The notes beneath the pieces are model-generated. The model saw only the letters and a list, made by a program, of their open reading frames with translations, ran no database searches and had not been told where the DNA came from. Below are positions 27,263-39,071 of a stretch of 64,000 nt of DNA, piece after piece. The stretch lies in NCBI GenBank assembly GCA_017590115.1, contig JAGGNK010015447.1:496001-560000 (forward strand). The letters are read 5' to 3'. The DNA comes from Montifringilla adamsi. Its lineage: Eukaryota > Chordata > Aves > Passeriformes > Passeridae. The stretch's first letter is position 1, and each line of letters opens with the position of its first letter. The position numbers were made by a program, and so were the translations under genes.

Positions 27263-28882
27263 GAGTTTCTGACTGCAGAAGGAAAATTATGAAAATGGCC
27301 TATTTAAAAAAGTGTTATTTGGAAATTATTTGATTAATATGTTAATATCAATTAAATATATCTATATATGTATGATAACAGCCTTAAAGTGCTTCAAGCA
27401 TGTTTGTGTTATTGCAAAATTGGCAGCTTCTGTGGTATCTGAATGTTCTGAATGGCCACATGGTCAAAATCTTGAAGCTCCAGTGCGTAATAAAATGTCA
27501 TCCCCTTCACGAGCAGCTCTGCGTAAGCAAGGCCTATTTTTTTCTCATCTCTGTAGTATGTTTTTAAGAAAATATGATGGTTAATTGAAAATAGATATTT
27601 TTTCCATATGGCCTGGAACAAAGTTTTGGATAAACAGAAGACTGAACCGTCTGGAAACAACAGATGGCAGTGTTTTAAAGACGAAGAGATGAAAGCTTGG
27701 ATAACCAGTGCTGGATATCAGCAGGGACAGGATGGAGGCAGCGCGCTTACATCTGGGAATTCAGCTCTACCATATTTCTGCAGGACAGACATGTGGTCCA
27801 AGGAGAGCCTGTTTTTTAAAATGAAAAGGAAGAAAGTGAGCTACCCGTCATACTCCAGCAGCCAGGTACAAGGTCTCCTGGTATTTAATCTCAATAGGAT
27901 CAATTATGGCCATAAATAATGTCCCCAGGGCAATTGGCAAGTGAAGAAGGGTTTATATCACCAGTGCAAAAGCTTAACCTCTTTCTCTTATCTATTTACT
28001 TAAAATCCTGGGAGAACCATTCTGAAGAGAACAGGGATGGGAAATGTAAAAAGAACATAAAAAAGTTTTGAATGCATCTGGTAATTGTGGTATGTAAAAA
28101 ACCAAATCAAATAAATAAACAAATAAATATCCTACCCCATCCCTTTAGAGGTACTACATTTTTCTCTGACTACTTGCCATGTTATATCACATATCTGCCA
28201 TGCACTTAGTCATGATTAAAAGGCCTACTCCTGAAAGCTGAGATGAATGTAGATTCATTTTTTACTCTTTTGAGTAATGTCTCCCGTAGCAAAGGGAGAG
28301 TTTGTCCCAATTTCTGTAGCAAGCTGTATTAATATTAAAAGGTGATTCTAAGCAGCACAAGGACTGGCTTGAATAACACTTCCTTCCCTCACTACAATGC
28401 TCAGCATCATTTCTGAATAATTTTTGGTGGGGGATATCCAACACATTATAGAGAAACTTCTAAGGCAGAGAAGGAATGAAGCCTTAATATTTCTCTCTGA
28501 TAAACTGTATTTAGTTTTGGAGATGGAAGAATTCAACAAATTGTGCTGTCCCCCAGTGCCACCTACAACAGCCCTGCCAGCCCACCTGCAAACACCCAGT
28601 TCTGCTGAGCAGGTAACGTGCTCCAAATCCTTCCCTCAGGTGCACTGACATCAGGATTCCAGGAATAACACAAGGCAGATGTGCAAAGGGGAAGGGAAAA
28701 AATCCCTGTGTGCCTTTTTGCACTTCCTTCATCTCAGTAATGCAGGATAGCTCTGTTTCTGCCTCAGCTGGGAAAGGCTGGACACAAATTATCCTTTGAG
28801 CTTTGTCTCCCTTGACAGAGGCAGTAACAAAGCTCTTGTGTTAGTAGTATTTTATTGTTGTATTATTTTTTGGGTCTCACCT

Positions 28883-28884
<2 letters not shown>
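27263..28884. other. Intergenic, no gene recognised
   Basis: No gene is visible. There is a short AAAT/AAAC run near 28105-28130. Confidence 0.5.

Positions 28885-28933
<49 letters not shown>
28885..28933. repeat. Pure T tract, 49 bp
   Basis: Forty-nine uninterrupted T residues are followed by AATGCAT. The right flank resembles that of the T40 tract at 9317-9356 (AATGCAC). Confidence 0.92.
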
Positions 28934-28936
<3 letters not shown>

Positions 28937-31385
28937 GCATGGCTTTTTTGATTGTTCCAGTAGGTTTATGACAACTTTTGTTCATGTGTTGCTGATATAA
29001 GCTCCCAAAGCTCCTCCCAGCTTCACGTAGCTTTGAGTCTGGAACTCGCACAAACCAGGGATACACACAAGCACGTACTAAAAAAAACATCCTTCCTGAA
29101 CAGTGTTGAGAAATTCAGGTTTACTGTTACTAGCAAATTGTACTGACGATAGAGGAAAATTTTGCATTTTAATAGAAACTTGTGCACAATGTCACATCAG
29201 AACCTCTTCTGCATTTAATGCTCATAACAGTCATTTAAATCTCACCTCTTGTGTGTTGTTTTGTCTCATTTCCAGAGCTGGAGTTATCCATCAGAGCTTC
29301 CTGAAATTTCCCTGGGTTTTACACAGGAAGGGAGCAGGAGCAGATGGGGAGTGTGCCTCAGCAGTGACAGTGCAGGATCTGGAATTTCTTATTGGATCTT
29401 GAAGGATCTGCTCTCACCTCTGCTTTGGTGATTGGTGCCAGAGTCTGAGAGGGCAGAGCAGGTGGCCATTCCAAGGGGGATGTCTGGTCTCCACATCCAC
29501 ATCTGTGCTGAGAACCCACATATAGCTGCTGGAATGAAAACCCAGCAGGCTTTAGGAAACCCTTGGCAACAGCACTGCAAGGGCAGAGGATCCCCTGGGC
29601 TGCCTAAATGGTTTGGCTGTGACTAATAGATTTTCCCGGGATCACGTTAGAGATGTTAGTTGTATCTCTGTTTAAAAGAAGCAGAAAAATCCCCCAGCAA
29701 GTGCAGACTTCTTGCCAGTAGAGCTGAAACACCTAAAATTTTTGCCAGGAATCAAAGAGATGTTTCCTCTTTCCAACAGGTGAAATCAGCCCCTTGGAGT
29801 CAAAGGAGTCACACCACCAACAAAGAAAGTCAACTATAGGATAAGGCAGGACCCAAACATCAGGATTTAGAGGGTAATGCTGCTCAAATGACACACAGGC
29901 TTTGCTTAAGCATGCACTAGATCTCCCTTTATCCACTAATTGTGCAATTCATTCAAAAGAACAACCAGATTGGTTTCATCTGTTGCATATTGTATGGGCC
30001 AAACCCCAGGAAAATATTTCCCTTGGCTCTTCCCAAGAAAAACATTCACACACACTGTTTATTTTGATATTTTCAAATACTACTTTTATCTTATGTTTAA
30101 GCTAGATGTTCGTTCAAACTTGGTCTTCTGATTCCTTGTCCCTTTGGTATCCCTTAATTAGACCTGGTGACTAATTAAAAAGGAATTATTTATTTAACAA
30201 ATCCCGTCCTTTTCCATCATAAAGCATCTACAAGCAAAACATTTCCTTCTCACCCCCACCCCTCCCCCCAGGTTGGTGCTAATTAAAAATTATTTACAGG
30301 CATTCAGAGCAGAATTCTTTGCCCTTGTGCTTCTTTGTGGTGCACCATGTCTGCAAGGATGTGCCTTGTGGGACAGTGATGCCTGAGTGGCTGACATGGG
30401 CAACTCTGTGACAGCTTGGAATGGAAAATGTTTATGTCCAGACATAGATTCTCTGCAAATACAGACTAATTAACAGTGCCAGACATCTCTCTGCATGAGG
30501 TTCCCTCACTATTGTGCTTCCCCAGGCCCAGGCAGAGGGCCTGGTCCTGTGCAGCTCAGGAAGGGTTCCTGTGGTTGTTTGTCAGAGCAGTTGTTTGTCC
30601 AAGCAACGGCAGGGGACAGCTGTGAAATGCTGTATGAGCACAGCCTCTTGCTCCCTGGCTCCCTTCCTTCCCTGGCTCCAGCTCTCTTCACTCCCATCTC
30701 TTGTCCTCTTCTTGGAGGGAGAGAAAGTGGAGAGGAGAGCTGGGTTTGCCTCTTCACATCAGGTGCCCACCCTCCTCCTCTTGCCCCTGCAGTGTTTGAG
30801 TGGTGTGTACCTGAACATGCACCTGCAGCGAGGACTGCTAGGTGGGAACATCCCTGTCCTTTCCCTTGGTTGCCCCGTACCCCCTGCTCCAGACACACAC
30901 CTCAGCTCCCTCCCTGCTCCTGGCTGACCTGCTGCAGGACCACCAGGGAACAGCAGACCTCCAGGGAACATCTGAGAAGAGGCTTCTTTTGTTGGACACG
31001 AGTGAATCATTGCTTTTGAACATGATAAGGGAGAATTAATGGGTAGAAAAACTGGCAGATTTTTGTTTCTTTTGTGGGTTTTTGGTTGTTTTCTTTTTTT
31101 TCTTTTGTTTGGTTTTTTTTTTTTTCTTTTTATCAAAAGAAAGAGAAACTAGGGAACCATACAAACCTGCTGGGGTTACCTGCAGCAGAAAGAACCACTA
31201 CAGTCTATAATGCACTACAGGCACAGATGCTCCCCTACCAAAGCTGCTGCAAGGCTGACATGACATTGCAAATGACAGCTGAGCACCCTAAAGCTGAGGC
31301 AGCCCCAGAAACACATCACAGAAAGGAGGGGAATAAAAGAATGACCAACAGCACCAACATGCATTTGCTGCTGCCCCTGGGATGG
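28934..31385. other. Intergenic, no gene recognised
   Basis: A GC-rich block at about 30500-31020 carries overlapping open frames on both strands (up to 174 codons), but they are Pro/Cys/Leu-rich and match nothing I know. A T-rich low-complexity stretch follows at 31062-31135. I make no gene call. Confidence 0.5.
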
Positions 31386-31975
31386 TGTCCTAGGTTACAA
31401 TACAAAGATGTACTCTACTCCCATCCTCGAGAGCTGTTGAAACCAGGAGGGGCATTGTTTTGTCTTATCCCCTGTTAATGGGCCCATCACTGCCTTGCCC
31501 ATGGCTCAGAGATAACTCCCTCTGGGAGCCATTTCTGTTTAGTGGGCAATCGAGGACCCACAGCATGACTCACAGAATTATATCAGCCCATTGTGAGATG
31601 CTCCACCCAGGGGGGAGGAGCTAAGCATCCCCACCTGGATATAATCTGGGTTTGGGACAGAATGAGCTGCCCTTATCTACTGGTTTCCAGAGGAGCAGTT
31701 ACCTTTTCTACTGGATCTTCAGAGGAAGACTACACCTGTCAACAAGATCACTGCTCCAACAGAACCACATCTGCCACTCTGTGTGGACTGCAGCCACCAA
31801 TCCAACTGGACTGCTGCCAACACCCTGACCAACAGGGTTTCAGGTTGTATTCTGACTCTGTCAGTGTTTTTTTCTTTTGTATTATTGCATGTGTTTTGGG
31901 ATTTTTTTTTTCTGTTTCCTAATAAATTTTATTTCTGACTTGGAATCTCACTGGTTTTGCTTTCAAACCAGAACA
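31386..31975 (+). mobile_element. Solo LTR of an endogenous retrovirus (ERVL-like), 590 bp
   Basis: The element starts with TG and ends with CA, and is bracketed by a perfect 5-bp target duplication GATGG (31381-31385 and 31976-31980). A 5-bp duplication is typical of the ERVL group. A TATA-like TATAAT lies at 31640-31645. An AATAAA poly(A) signal at 31921-31926, near the 3' end, gives plus orientation. No internal retroviral coding region is present, so this is a solo LTR left by LTR-LTR recombination. The sequence looks like an LTR common in songbird genomes, but the family name cannot be fixed without a repeat library. It could be an alternative promoter or polyadenylation source for nearby transcripts. 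Confidence 0.9.
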
Positions 31976-32005
31976 GATGGGAACCTCAGCACAGGAATCA
32001 CTTAT

Positions 32006-32331
32006 ACCTTCCACTAGCCCAGCTTGCTCAGAGCCCCATCTAGCTGGGCCTGGAGCACTGCCAGGGATGGGGCAGCCACAGCTGCTCTGGGCAACCTGTG
32101 CCAGGGCCTCCCCACCCTCACAGGGAAGAATTCCTTCCTGATATCCAAGCTAAACCTGCTCTCTCTCAGTGTGAAACCATTCCCCAGTTTCCTGTCACTC
32201 CAGGCTCCTGTCAATAGTCTCCAGCTTTTCTGTAGGTTCCCTTCAGGCGCTGGAAGGCCTCAGTTACACCACAGGGGTTGGGATGAGATTATCTTTAAGG
32301 TCCCCTCCAACCCAAACCATTCTGTGATTTC
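32006..32331. mobile_element. CR1 LINE with inverted 5' part (twin-primed insertion)
   Basis: Positions 32006-32270 are CR1 in reverse orientation, ending at the '...CTAGTGGAAGGT' point of the consensus. Positions 32272-32331 are the CR1 3' end in forward orientation, starting at 'CAGGGGTTGGGATGAG', about 13 consensus bases further on. The two halves are complementary parts of one element with almost no overlap or gap. The order is inverted 5' part and then direct 3' part. Confidence 0.88.
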
Positions 32332-33687
32332 CACGATGTGTGTGCCCCACCTGAGTCGCTGATCAGAGTCTGCCTAGCTTCAAGTCTGCCTTGCAGGCGG
32401 GTGCCAGCACCAGCATCTCATCCCAGCCAGGTCCTACACATGGTAAATACAGACACACAGCTCTGCCAAAAATGCCTTTCAAAAAGCAGGCTCTTCTAAA
32501 GGAATTTAGCATATTTGTAATAGTTTTCATGGGGCTTGGGTGATTTTTTTTCCTATATGATTTTAAAAGGAAATTGACTACATATATTCAGAATAACTTT
32601 GTCAGCCCAATTTTGGCAAAGGGCTCAGGAAATCACAGAGAGATGAAGCTGGGAAGCGAAGCCAAGCAGACCATTGTTGTCAAAAAACTCCTGTGGAAAT
32701 TGCCTCTAAAATACCTGCCAGTGGGGGTGACCACACAGGGCTTGGAGATGGTCCCACACGTCTGAGTCTCAGCTTTGGGAGTTAGGGAAGGAGCAAGAAG
32801 AAAACTGTCTGACTTCCCCTGAGCCTGGAAGTGTGAGCAGAGGAAGGAGCAGTGCTCCCAGATGTTCCCTTTTCCCTTCAGCTGGGTGTCACAGATTTCC
32901 TGGGATGATGACGGGATGCAGACCTCGCGGATGTTGCTGCTTGTCTGCCGGAGGCTTCTGTGATAAATAGGTCCAGTGAAAAAAAAAAAAAAAATCACTG
33001 ATTTCAGCATGACCTCTTCTCATTCATTTCCACCAAAGCAAGGGGGATGTGTTTTGGTGGTGGGTTTTATTTGGTTTTTTAGAAGTTGTTAACTTTTTTA
33101 GAAGATATTAACTTGTGTGGAAAGGAAAATAAAAAATTATAATAATTTAAAAAAGTCATTTAGTCCCAAATGAAGAACTTGGCCTTATTTTGACTCCCGA
33201 GATGCTGCGGTGTCCCTCAGGGGCTCAGCTGGTTTGTGCCTGTGCAGGGCATGTGATCCCTGCCATGACACACAAACTGATAATAAACAATACAACATGC
33301 AGCACATGCAGAGTCAGAGGAGGCAGGCAGTGAGAAATAAGAGGCTGGAGATCATATGGGAGATGTAAAGCTTGTCTCTTTTAATACTTCTCCACAGCAT
33401 TAGCTTTTGCTGAAGAATTAAGCTGCCGTAATCTTCACTAAAGCCAAGAGAATAACAAGCCGGTTATAATTAATCTATTTTCTTGGCTTTGGAGAAAATC
33501 CCAAGTTATTTTTCTTCAGCTACTAAGCCAATTCCAAAGAAAAACTCCTGTCAGTGTGAGTTAGGTGAAGAGTGTTCCTGACTGAACTTGAAGCCATGGA
33601 GTAGCTTTCAGAGTGCTTTCTCCTCTGATGCTTTGTAGCTTGTTCTGTGAACCTGTGTGCAGTTCATGTCCTGCCCCATGAACATGT
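32332..33687. other. Intergenic, no gene recognised; hairpin-forming segment at 33440-33490
   Basis: No gene is visible. A14 is at 32981-32994. A 14-bp inverted repeat is described separately. Confidence 0.5.
33440..33490. repeat. Inverted repeat, 14-bp arms with one mismatch, 23-bp loop
   Basis: AAAGCCAAGAGAAT (33440-33453) and ATTTTCTTGGCTTT (33477-33490) are reverse complements with one mismatch. The loop is rich in TAATTAAT-type homeodomain-like core motifs. Confidence 0.85.
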
Positions 33688-33737
33688 TGGATGTGATGAT
33701 TTTATAGGTCCTTTCCACCCTAAATGATTCTATGGCT
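33688..33737 (+). mobile_element. CR1 LINE 3' end, short and diverged
   Basis: This is a forward CR1 terminus: 'GATGTGATGATTTTATAGGT', 'CCTTTCCACCCTAAATG' and 'ATTCTATGG'. It is about 50 bp long with a few substitutions. Confidence 0.8.
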
Positions 33738-33880
33738 CAATACCCACCTCCTCTGATTGAGTGCCCTGTGTATGTGGTATTGCTTTCCTTCTGCTTTCTT
33801 GCTCCATCTACTGGAACCAGTTCTACATGTCATTGGAATGAACAAAGTATGTCAGGGTTATATTTATTTATTCTTGTCAG

Positions 33881-33924
33881 AAAAAAAAAGAAAAAAAAAA
33901 AAAGAGAAAAAAAAAAAAAAAAAA
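33881..33924. repeat. A-rich tract with G interruptions
   Basis: This is 44 bp of A runs broken by single G residues. It makes lysine-rich open frames that are not genes. Confidence 0.9.
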
Positions 33925-35800
33925 CTCCTTAATCCAGTCTTTATTGTTGATTTATTTTGGTTTTATAGTTAAGTCCACATTTTGTAAACTAAATCTTCCC
34001 CTTTTTCAGGCTCTTAATCAGTCCTGGCAGTAAGAATACAATTCTAGATCCAAATATCCTCACAGGGTATGTCCTTACTGACCTTCTGTGTTTCCAAACT
34101 CTTATGAAAATATGTTGTTGTATCTCAAAAGATTAGATGTAGCAAAATAACAACAAAAACAAGTCAAAACCCTCTCCTAGCATCAATAGAGGACATTTTG
34201 TTGAATTTGGTCGAGATTTGAGTTGTACAAGTCCTATATAGCTGTTGTGTTAAAAATAATGATCATTTGATAAAAGCTTCATAATAGATGGGAGAAAAAC
34301 TAACAACTAGATGCCAGAGGAAAGGTTAAACCACACTTGTAAGACTGAATATAAGAATACTGTCATGTTTGTTTGTCCCTTATTTAAAGTGGCTACTGGA
34401 AAAGCTCTGGGAAAATAATCCTCTTAAGAATTAACACATTAGGAGAGGACTCTCTGTTTAAGTGCTGGGCAGAAAATGTTAGAAGATCTCTGTGTATTTG
34501 TGCAAAGATTTTGCTTGGATTTCTTCTGCCTTTTGTGCTTAAAGTGCATCAGGAAAGTCAGGAGTCACTGCGGAAATGGACTTCACCTTGTGGGGCAGAT
34601 TCAAGCAAGGCTGTGATTTCTTCCTATGAATTCCCTTTAAGCAGAAAGGAATTAACAGCTTCCTCCAGAAAAGAATGAGCCTGTGGACTGGAATAAAACA
34701 CTGGGAGGCTCTGACATACCAGTAAATATTGTACAGAGCCCCTCATTATCCCCACAGCTTCATGGAGCTCCTCTCTCCTTGTCCATTTCCACCTTCCTAC
34801 CTAGCTTCCTTCTGGTCCTAAAGGTACAACATTCACTGTCTTTCCCAAAAATGCATGATTCAGTTGGAGGGCTGCAGTAGCCTTTCCAAGCTGATGGATC
34901 ACCTTGGTTGCCTATTAATTGCAGTCCTGAAGTTACTGAAATCAGACACTACAATGTTAGATAACAGGGAGCCTGATATAAGGATTGATATCTGTGACAT
35001 AAACTGCACAGATTTAACCAGATGGTGGATCAATATTCCTTATATATTTAAATTCAAGGATGATAGCTTTCAAAAGTGACTCACAGTTGTGTCTGCCTTA
35101 AGTTCTTCCCACACGGAAGCACAGTTCTGAAAATCAAGTTCACTAATGCCAGCCCTAACACCAGGAGGAATGCGGACGAAATTTGCCAGCCAGTTTTGGA
35201 GGGTGATCCCATCTCTGGAAAATGCAGGGTCAAATCCCAAACTGCTGGCAGTGCACATTTTCCACAGTGGGACTTACTGAAGGCCACAGCAATGGAAGTT
35301 TGCTGGGAATGCATATTTTTCCACTGCTATCCCAATTTCTCTACCTAACTGGTTAAAAGCTGCACACGGAATTGAATAGAGAAAAAAAACCCCTCAGCTC
35401 AAGGGGATACTGAAGCCAAAAGAAAGATTTCCACTGATTCCAGTGGGGTTTGAATCTGCCTTGCCTCAGGTGCCTGCATTAGAGACACATTTAATCCTTT
35501 GATAGTAATCATTTTGCTCATTGAAGCTGTATCTGTGGAACCAGGAGTGGCTTGGAAACACTGTGAATAGAGGACTTGTTTTTAGTGAGAGCCCTAAGAA
35601 TCAGGAAAAATAAATCTGCGGGATTGTGTCAACAAGCAACTGAAAATACACAAAAATAAAAAATATTTAATTAGATCATTATGCACAAATAAAGAGTATT
35701 ATCAGTCTGTCTCAGCAGTTGTTATGGAATCTGGTTGGTTTTAACAATTCCTCTGGGGGTGGGAAAGAGGCAGCAAGGCAACCTGCTAATTAATGCAGCC

Positions 35801-35834
35801 ATTAATAATTGAATAATCAATTAATAATTGAATA
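35801..35834. repeat. Tandem duplication of a 19-bp AT-rich unit
   Basis: ATTAATAATTGAATA occurs at 35801-35815 and again at 35820-35834. A further related TAATTAATG lies just before (35788-35796). Confidence 0.85.
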
Positions 35835-38609
35835 CATTTGCAGATGATGGGTAAAGGATGGGAACTGCAGGGAATATGCAGAGTTTTGGTAGTACTGGAG
35901 GATTTAGGACAGATTAAAACACATTTAGTAAAAAATTCATGCAGACCTTTCAGTGAAAAAGATGCATGTGGTGCATACAGACTCTGTACTAATTTTTTTG
36001 CTAAAAATATTCTTCAGCCTCCATTGTCTGCAGGCCTTTCAGATGAACCATGGACTGGTGGCTCTTGCAAGGTAAGAACTGGGAGTTCAGGTGTAAATCC
36101 TCCTCCTTTCCTAACTTTAAATGCAATTCTACTGTTGTATCTGAAATTTTGTGTTCCTGGACCCACAAGACATCTTATCCAGTACAAGGTGTGCAGGAAT
36201 TTACCTACAGAGAACAGCTTACAAACAAAACTGATTTATATTTTCTTTTCAAAAGCAAAATAATTAGACCAGACGGGGAACAGAGAGACCATCTGTGGTT
36301 AATTAAAGGGTGAGACTGCAGAGCAGCAACAGATGTTATATTGCTGTAGTCAGAGGAGTTTATTGCTAACAGTGGTGAATTTTGTGCATGGTGGACTGGG
36401 CATTTCCAACCAATTATTTAACAGGCAGACTTCCACAGAGGTCACCCTTTTCTTCTTGGTAAAAGGAAGGGTTTGAGTGTCATTAGTGCTGCAGGAGTGG
36501 TCTAGATAGCAAAGTTTTTTATATCCTGAGATGAGCATTGAAAAGCCAGTGATACCCATCACAAAGAAGGGTATCTAGGGCTGATGATTAAAAGAGTGAG
36601 CAGATCTGCATGAAGAAGACATGACAAAAAAGGCCAACATTCCCACAGCTTCACTCAGTTCCTGAAAACACCCTTTAAAACTAGAGATAAGCACAGTGAG
36701 AGAGTTCACGTGGCTGCATGGATCAGACAGATCCTCTAAGTGATGGCATTTGAGTATGGAGTGATTCTGGAGCAGGGAGCTCCTTCCATCTGGGTCCATT
36801 TCTTCTCCTGAATAACTCCTCAAAGCTGTTTGACACTACCCTGCACCACCAGTCCCAGGGAGAAGTTGTGATAAACAGAGCAGCAAACTCTGGATTTTCT
36901 GCTGGACAGGTAAACACACCTCACGTTGTCTGATCTGACAGGCTCACACCCAGCTGGAGCTGGTAACACTTTATACAAGCCATTCCATTCCTCCTTTTTG
37001 TTGCTCCCTATTTGCACTGCTGTGATTAGATGTGGAGGTTCAAACGTTCCTACTGACGAGGCTCCATGCATACTAGAGTTTGGATCTGGAGGTTTGGTAC
37101 TAGCTGTAACACCCAGTGTGGTGTTAGCTACTCACACACGCAGACATGCTGCTTTTCATTTGTTTGCCTGTTTAGCTGGGGTTTCCACTTTGTATCTGGA
37201 GTGGTACAAAATGGCTATGAAATTCTGCACTAAATTTGTATGCAATTCCTTCTCTGCTTACTTTTTTCCCCCTTTTCCCTGCAGAGATTTTAGCTGGTTT
37301 TCATTGCTAAAGCAAGGAGTCACAATAGCCCACAAGTTTTGTTACCTTTGTGCCTCTACTTGCATCCCTATCCCCTTGGTCCCCATGGAGAGCTCCCCAT
37401 GCACATCTCTTGGAACAGCCATTCTCTTCTTCTGAAGCACGACTTATGGCAAGGGGGAGCTCTGTGGGTGGACTTACAATTATTCTGCTGGTAAAAAAGG
37501 GAGAGATAAAGTCTGGCTTTGTCCAAAAAAGATAAGCTGGAACCTGAGAATGCCTGAATACCTGATCAGTGATCTACAATTACAGCAGCTGATGGGAAGC
37601 AGTGTTGGGAGAATCCAGAGGTTGCCATAGAAATGCAACAAAGGGTGCAATCCTCAGGGAGTGCACCTGAGTCAGGTATCAAACGTGTAGGAATTCTCAG
37701 TGAATGAAACTCTCAAGTTTAAGGGGGAAACAGCGAGTGTATCAGAGATAAAGATAATTGAGCTGCCTGTCGTGTTTGCGATATCAGGGGAGATCCCATC
37801 TGGACATCAGCTGGGATTGCTGCCGTGCCTCTTTCCCAGCCTTGTTTGGGTGAAATATATAAACCTCAGGAGAACTTGCAGTGCATCAGTGTGCATCTGC
37901 TGGCTTCTCTAGTTCCTTGTGCCAGGAAATCTAGAAAAACTTTATCATTTTTGGACCACAGCAAACATTTCAATTGCTTGTTATGGAAATCCTGTGTAAC
38001 AACAGCCTAATGAACTCGACTTTGGGATAACATTTTTCTGACTGCTTTGGAGTGACTCACAGTTTTTAAAAAGGTATTTCCTGGGTGGAGGGAGGGTGTA
38101 CAAAATGGTGCTATTTTAAGGAAACCCTTAATTCTGAATATCCTTCATCACCGTGCAACCTGCGTGCAATCCCTTTCTAAACCCATTTCTGCACACCCTC
38201 CCACATTCCTGGAAAAGGGAGAGGAAGAATTATGACAAAAAAGATTGATATTTCTACTGTTTAGAAACATATTTTCTCCCTATCATAGGCTTTTATGGAG
38301 TGAAGAGAATTGATTGAATTTCAAAAAATTACGGTTGCAAAAAACAAGCAAATACTTCCAAACCCCCAACAGTTTCAAAACCCCAGGTCCACCAGCAGAG
38401 CATCCTCTTGGTGTAAAAGAGGGAATAGATGCTATTAATATTGACTATCTTAATACATTAGATCATGGAATCCCCAACAGGGCTTTGTTGGCCTTTTGAA
38501 AGTAAAATGAAACAATTTGTTTTCAAGGAGATACTGTTCCCTCATTTAAATGTTGATCTTACAGGGAGGAAATAAAAGATTACCATGAGGGAGCCAAAGA
38601 TATAAAAAG

Positions 38610-38673
38610 CAAACAAACAAACAAACAAAAAATCATTCAATCACCTAACAAAATTAAAACAAAACAAAACAAG
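38610..38673. repeat. CAAA and AAAAC microsatellites
   Basis: (CAAA)n lies at 38610-38632 and (AAAAC)n at about 38656-38673, separated by short unique sequence. Confidence 0.85.
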
Positions 38674-39071
38674 GATTTTTGACAGGGAAAAAGAGGAAAA
38701 CATTTGGAGAGGACCAACTTTTTTTCAACAAAGTTAAATATTTGCAATTTTATTCCAGACATTATCTTTTCAAACTCCATTTCTATGTTGAAGGAATAAA
38801 AAACCCAAAAGTAAATTTTAAAAATGAAACTCCATGATTTTTTTTTTCATTTCAGCTCACCCCAAAACAGTTTTCCCATTTTGATGTGCCTTAGTTTGGG
38901 CACTGAGTGAAAAAAGAAATTATTTTCGCACCTCCCATTATGTACCAAAAGCTGTCACAGAGAATATTCTTTTCATCTAAGACATTAGTAAAATCTTGGG
39001 CTTCAGAAATATATAAAATAAGATTATTATGTTAAAGGGCAATACTGAATACAATGGCTGAAGCTGAAGTA

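Larger units (their letters stand above)
33925..39071. other. Intergenic, no gene recognised
   Basis: No gene is visible; open frames of 141 codons (35838-36263) and 169 codons (36926-37435) match nothing known. There is a 19-bp tandem duplication at 35801-35834, with CAAA (38610-38632) and AAAAC (38656-38673) microsatellites. Confidence 0.5.

Noticed and set aside
30495..31019. 174-codon open frame on the plus strand
   Set aside because: It is explained by the GC-rich block, which opens frames on both strands. No domain or known protein is recognised.
33732..33972. Lysine-rich open frames
   Set aside because: They are produced by the A-rich low-complexity tract at 33881-33924.
35838..36263. 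141-codon open frame on the plus strand
   Set aside because: It has no recognisable family and is AT-rich, and such a frame is expected by chance in 40 kb.
36926..37435. 169-codon open frame on the plus strand
   Set aside because: The composition is irregular, no family motif is recognisable, there is no Kozak or splice support, and it lies in ordinary intergenic DNA.
38610..38673. Regularly spaced short repeats as a possible repeat array
   Set aside because: They are plain CAAA and AAAAC microsatellites. No CRISPR-like spacer structure exists and none is expected in a vertebrate.
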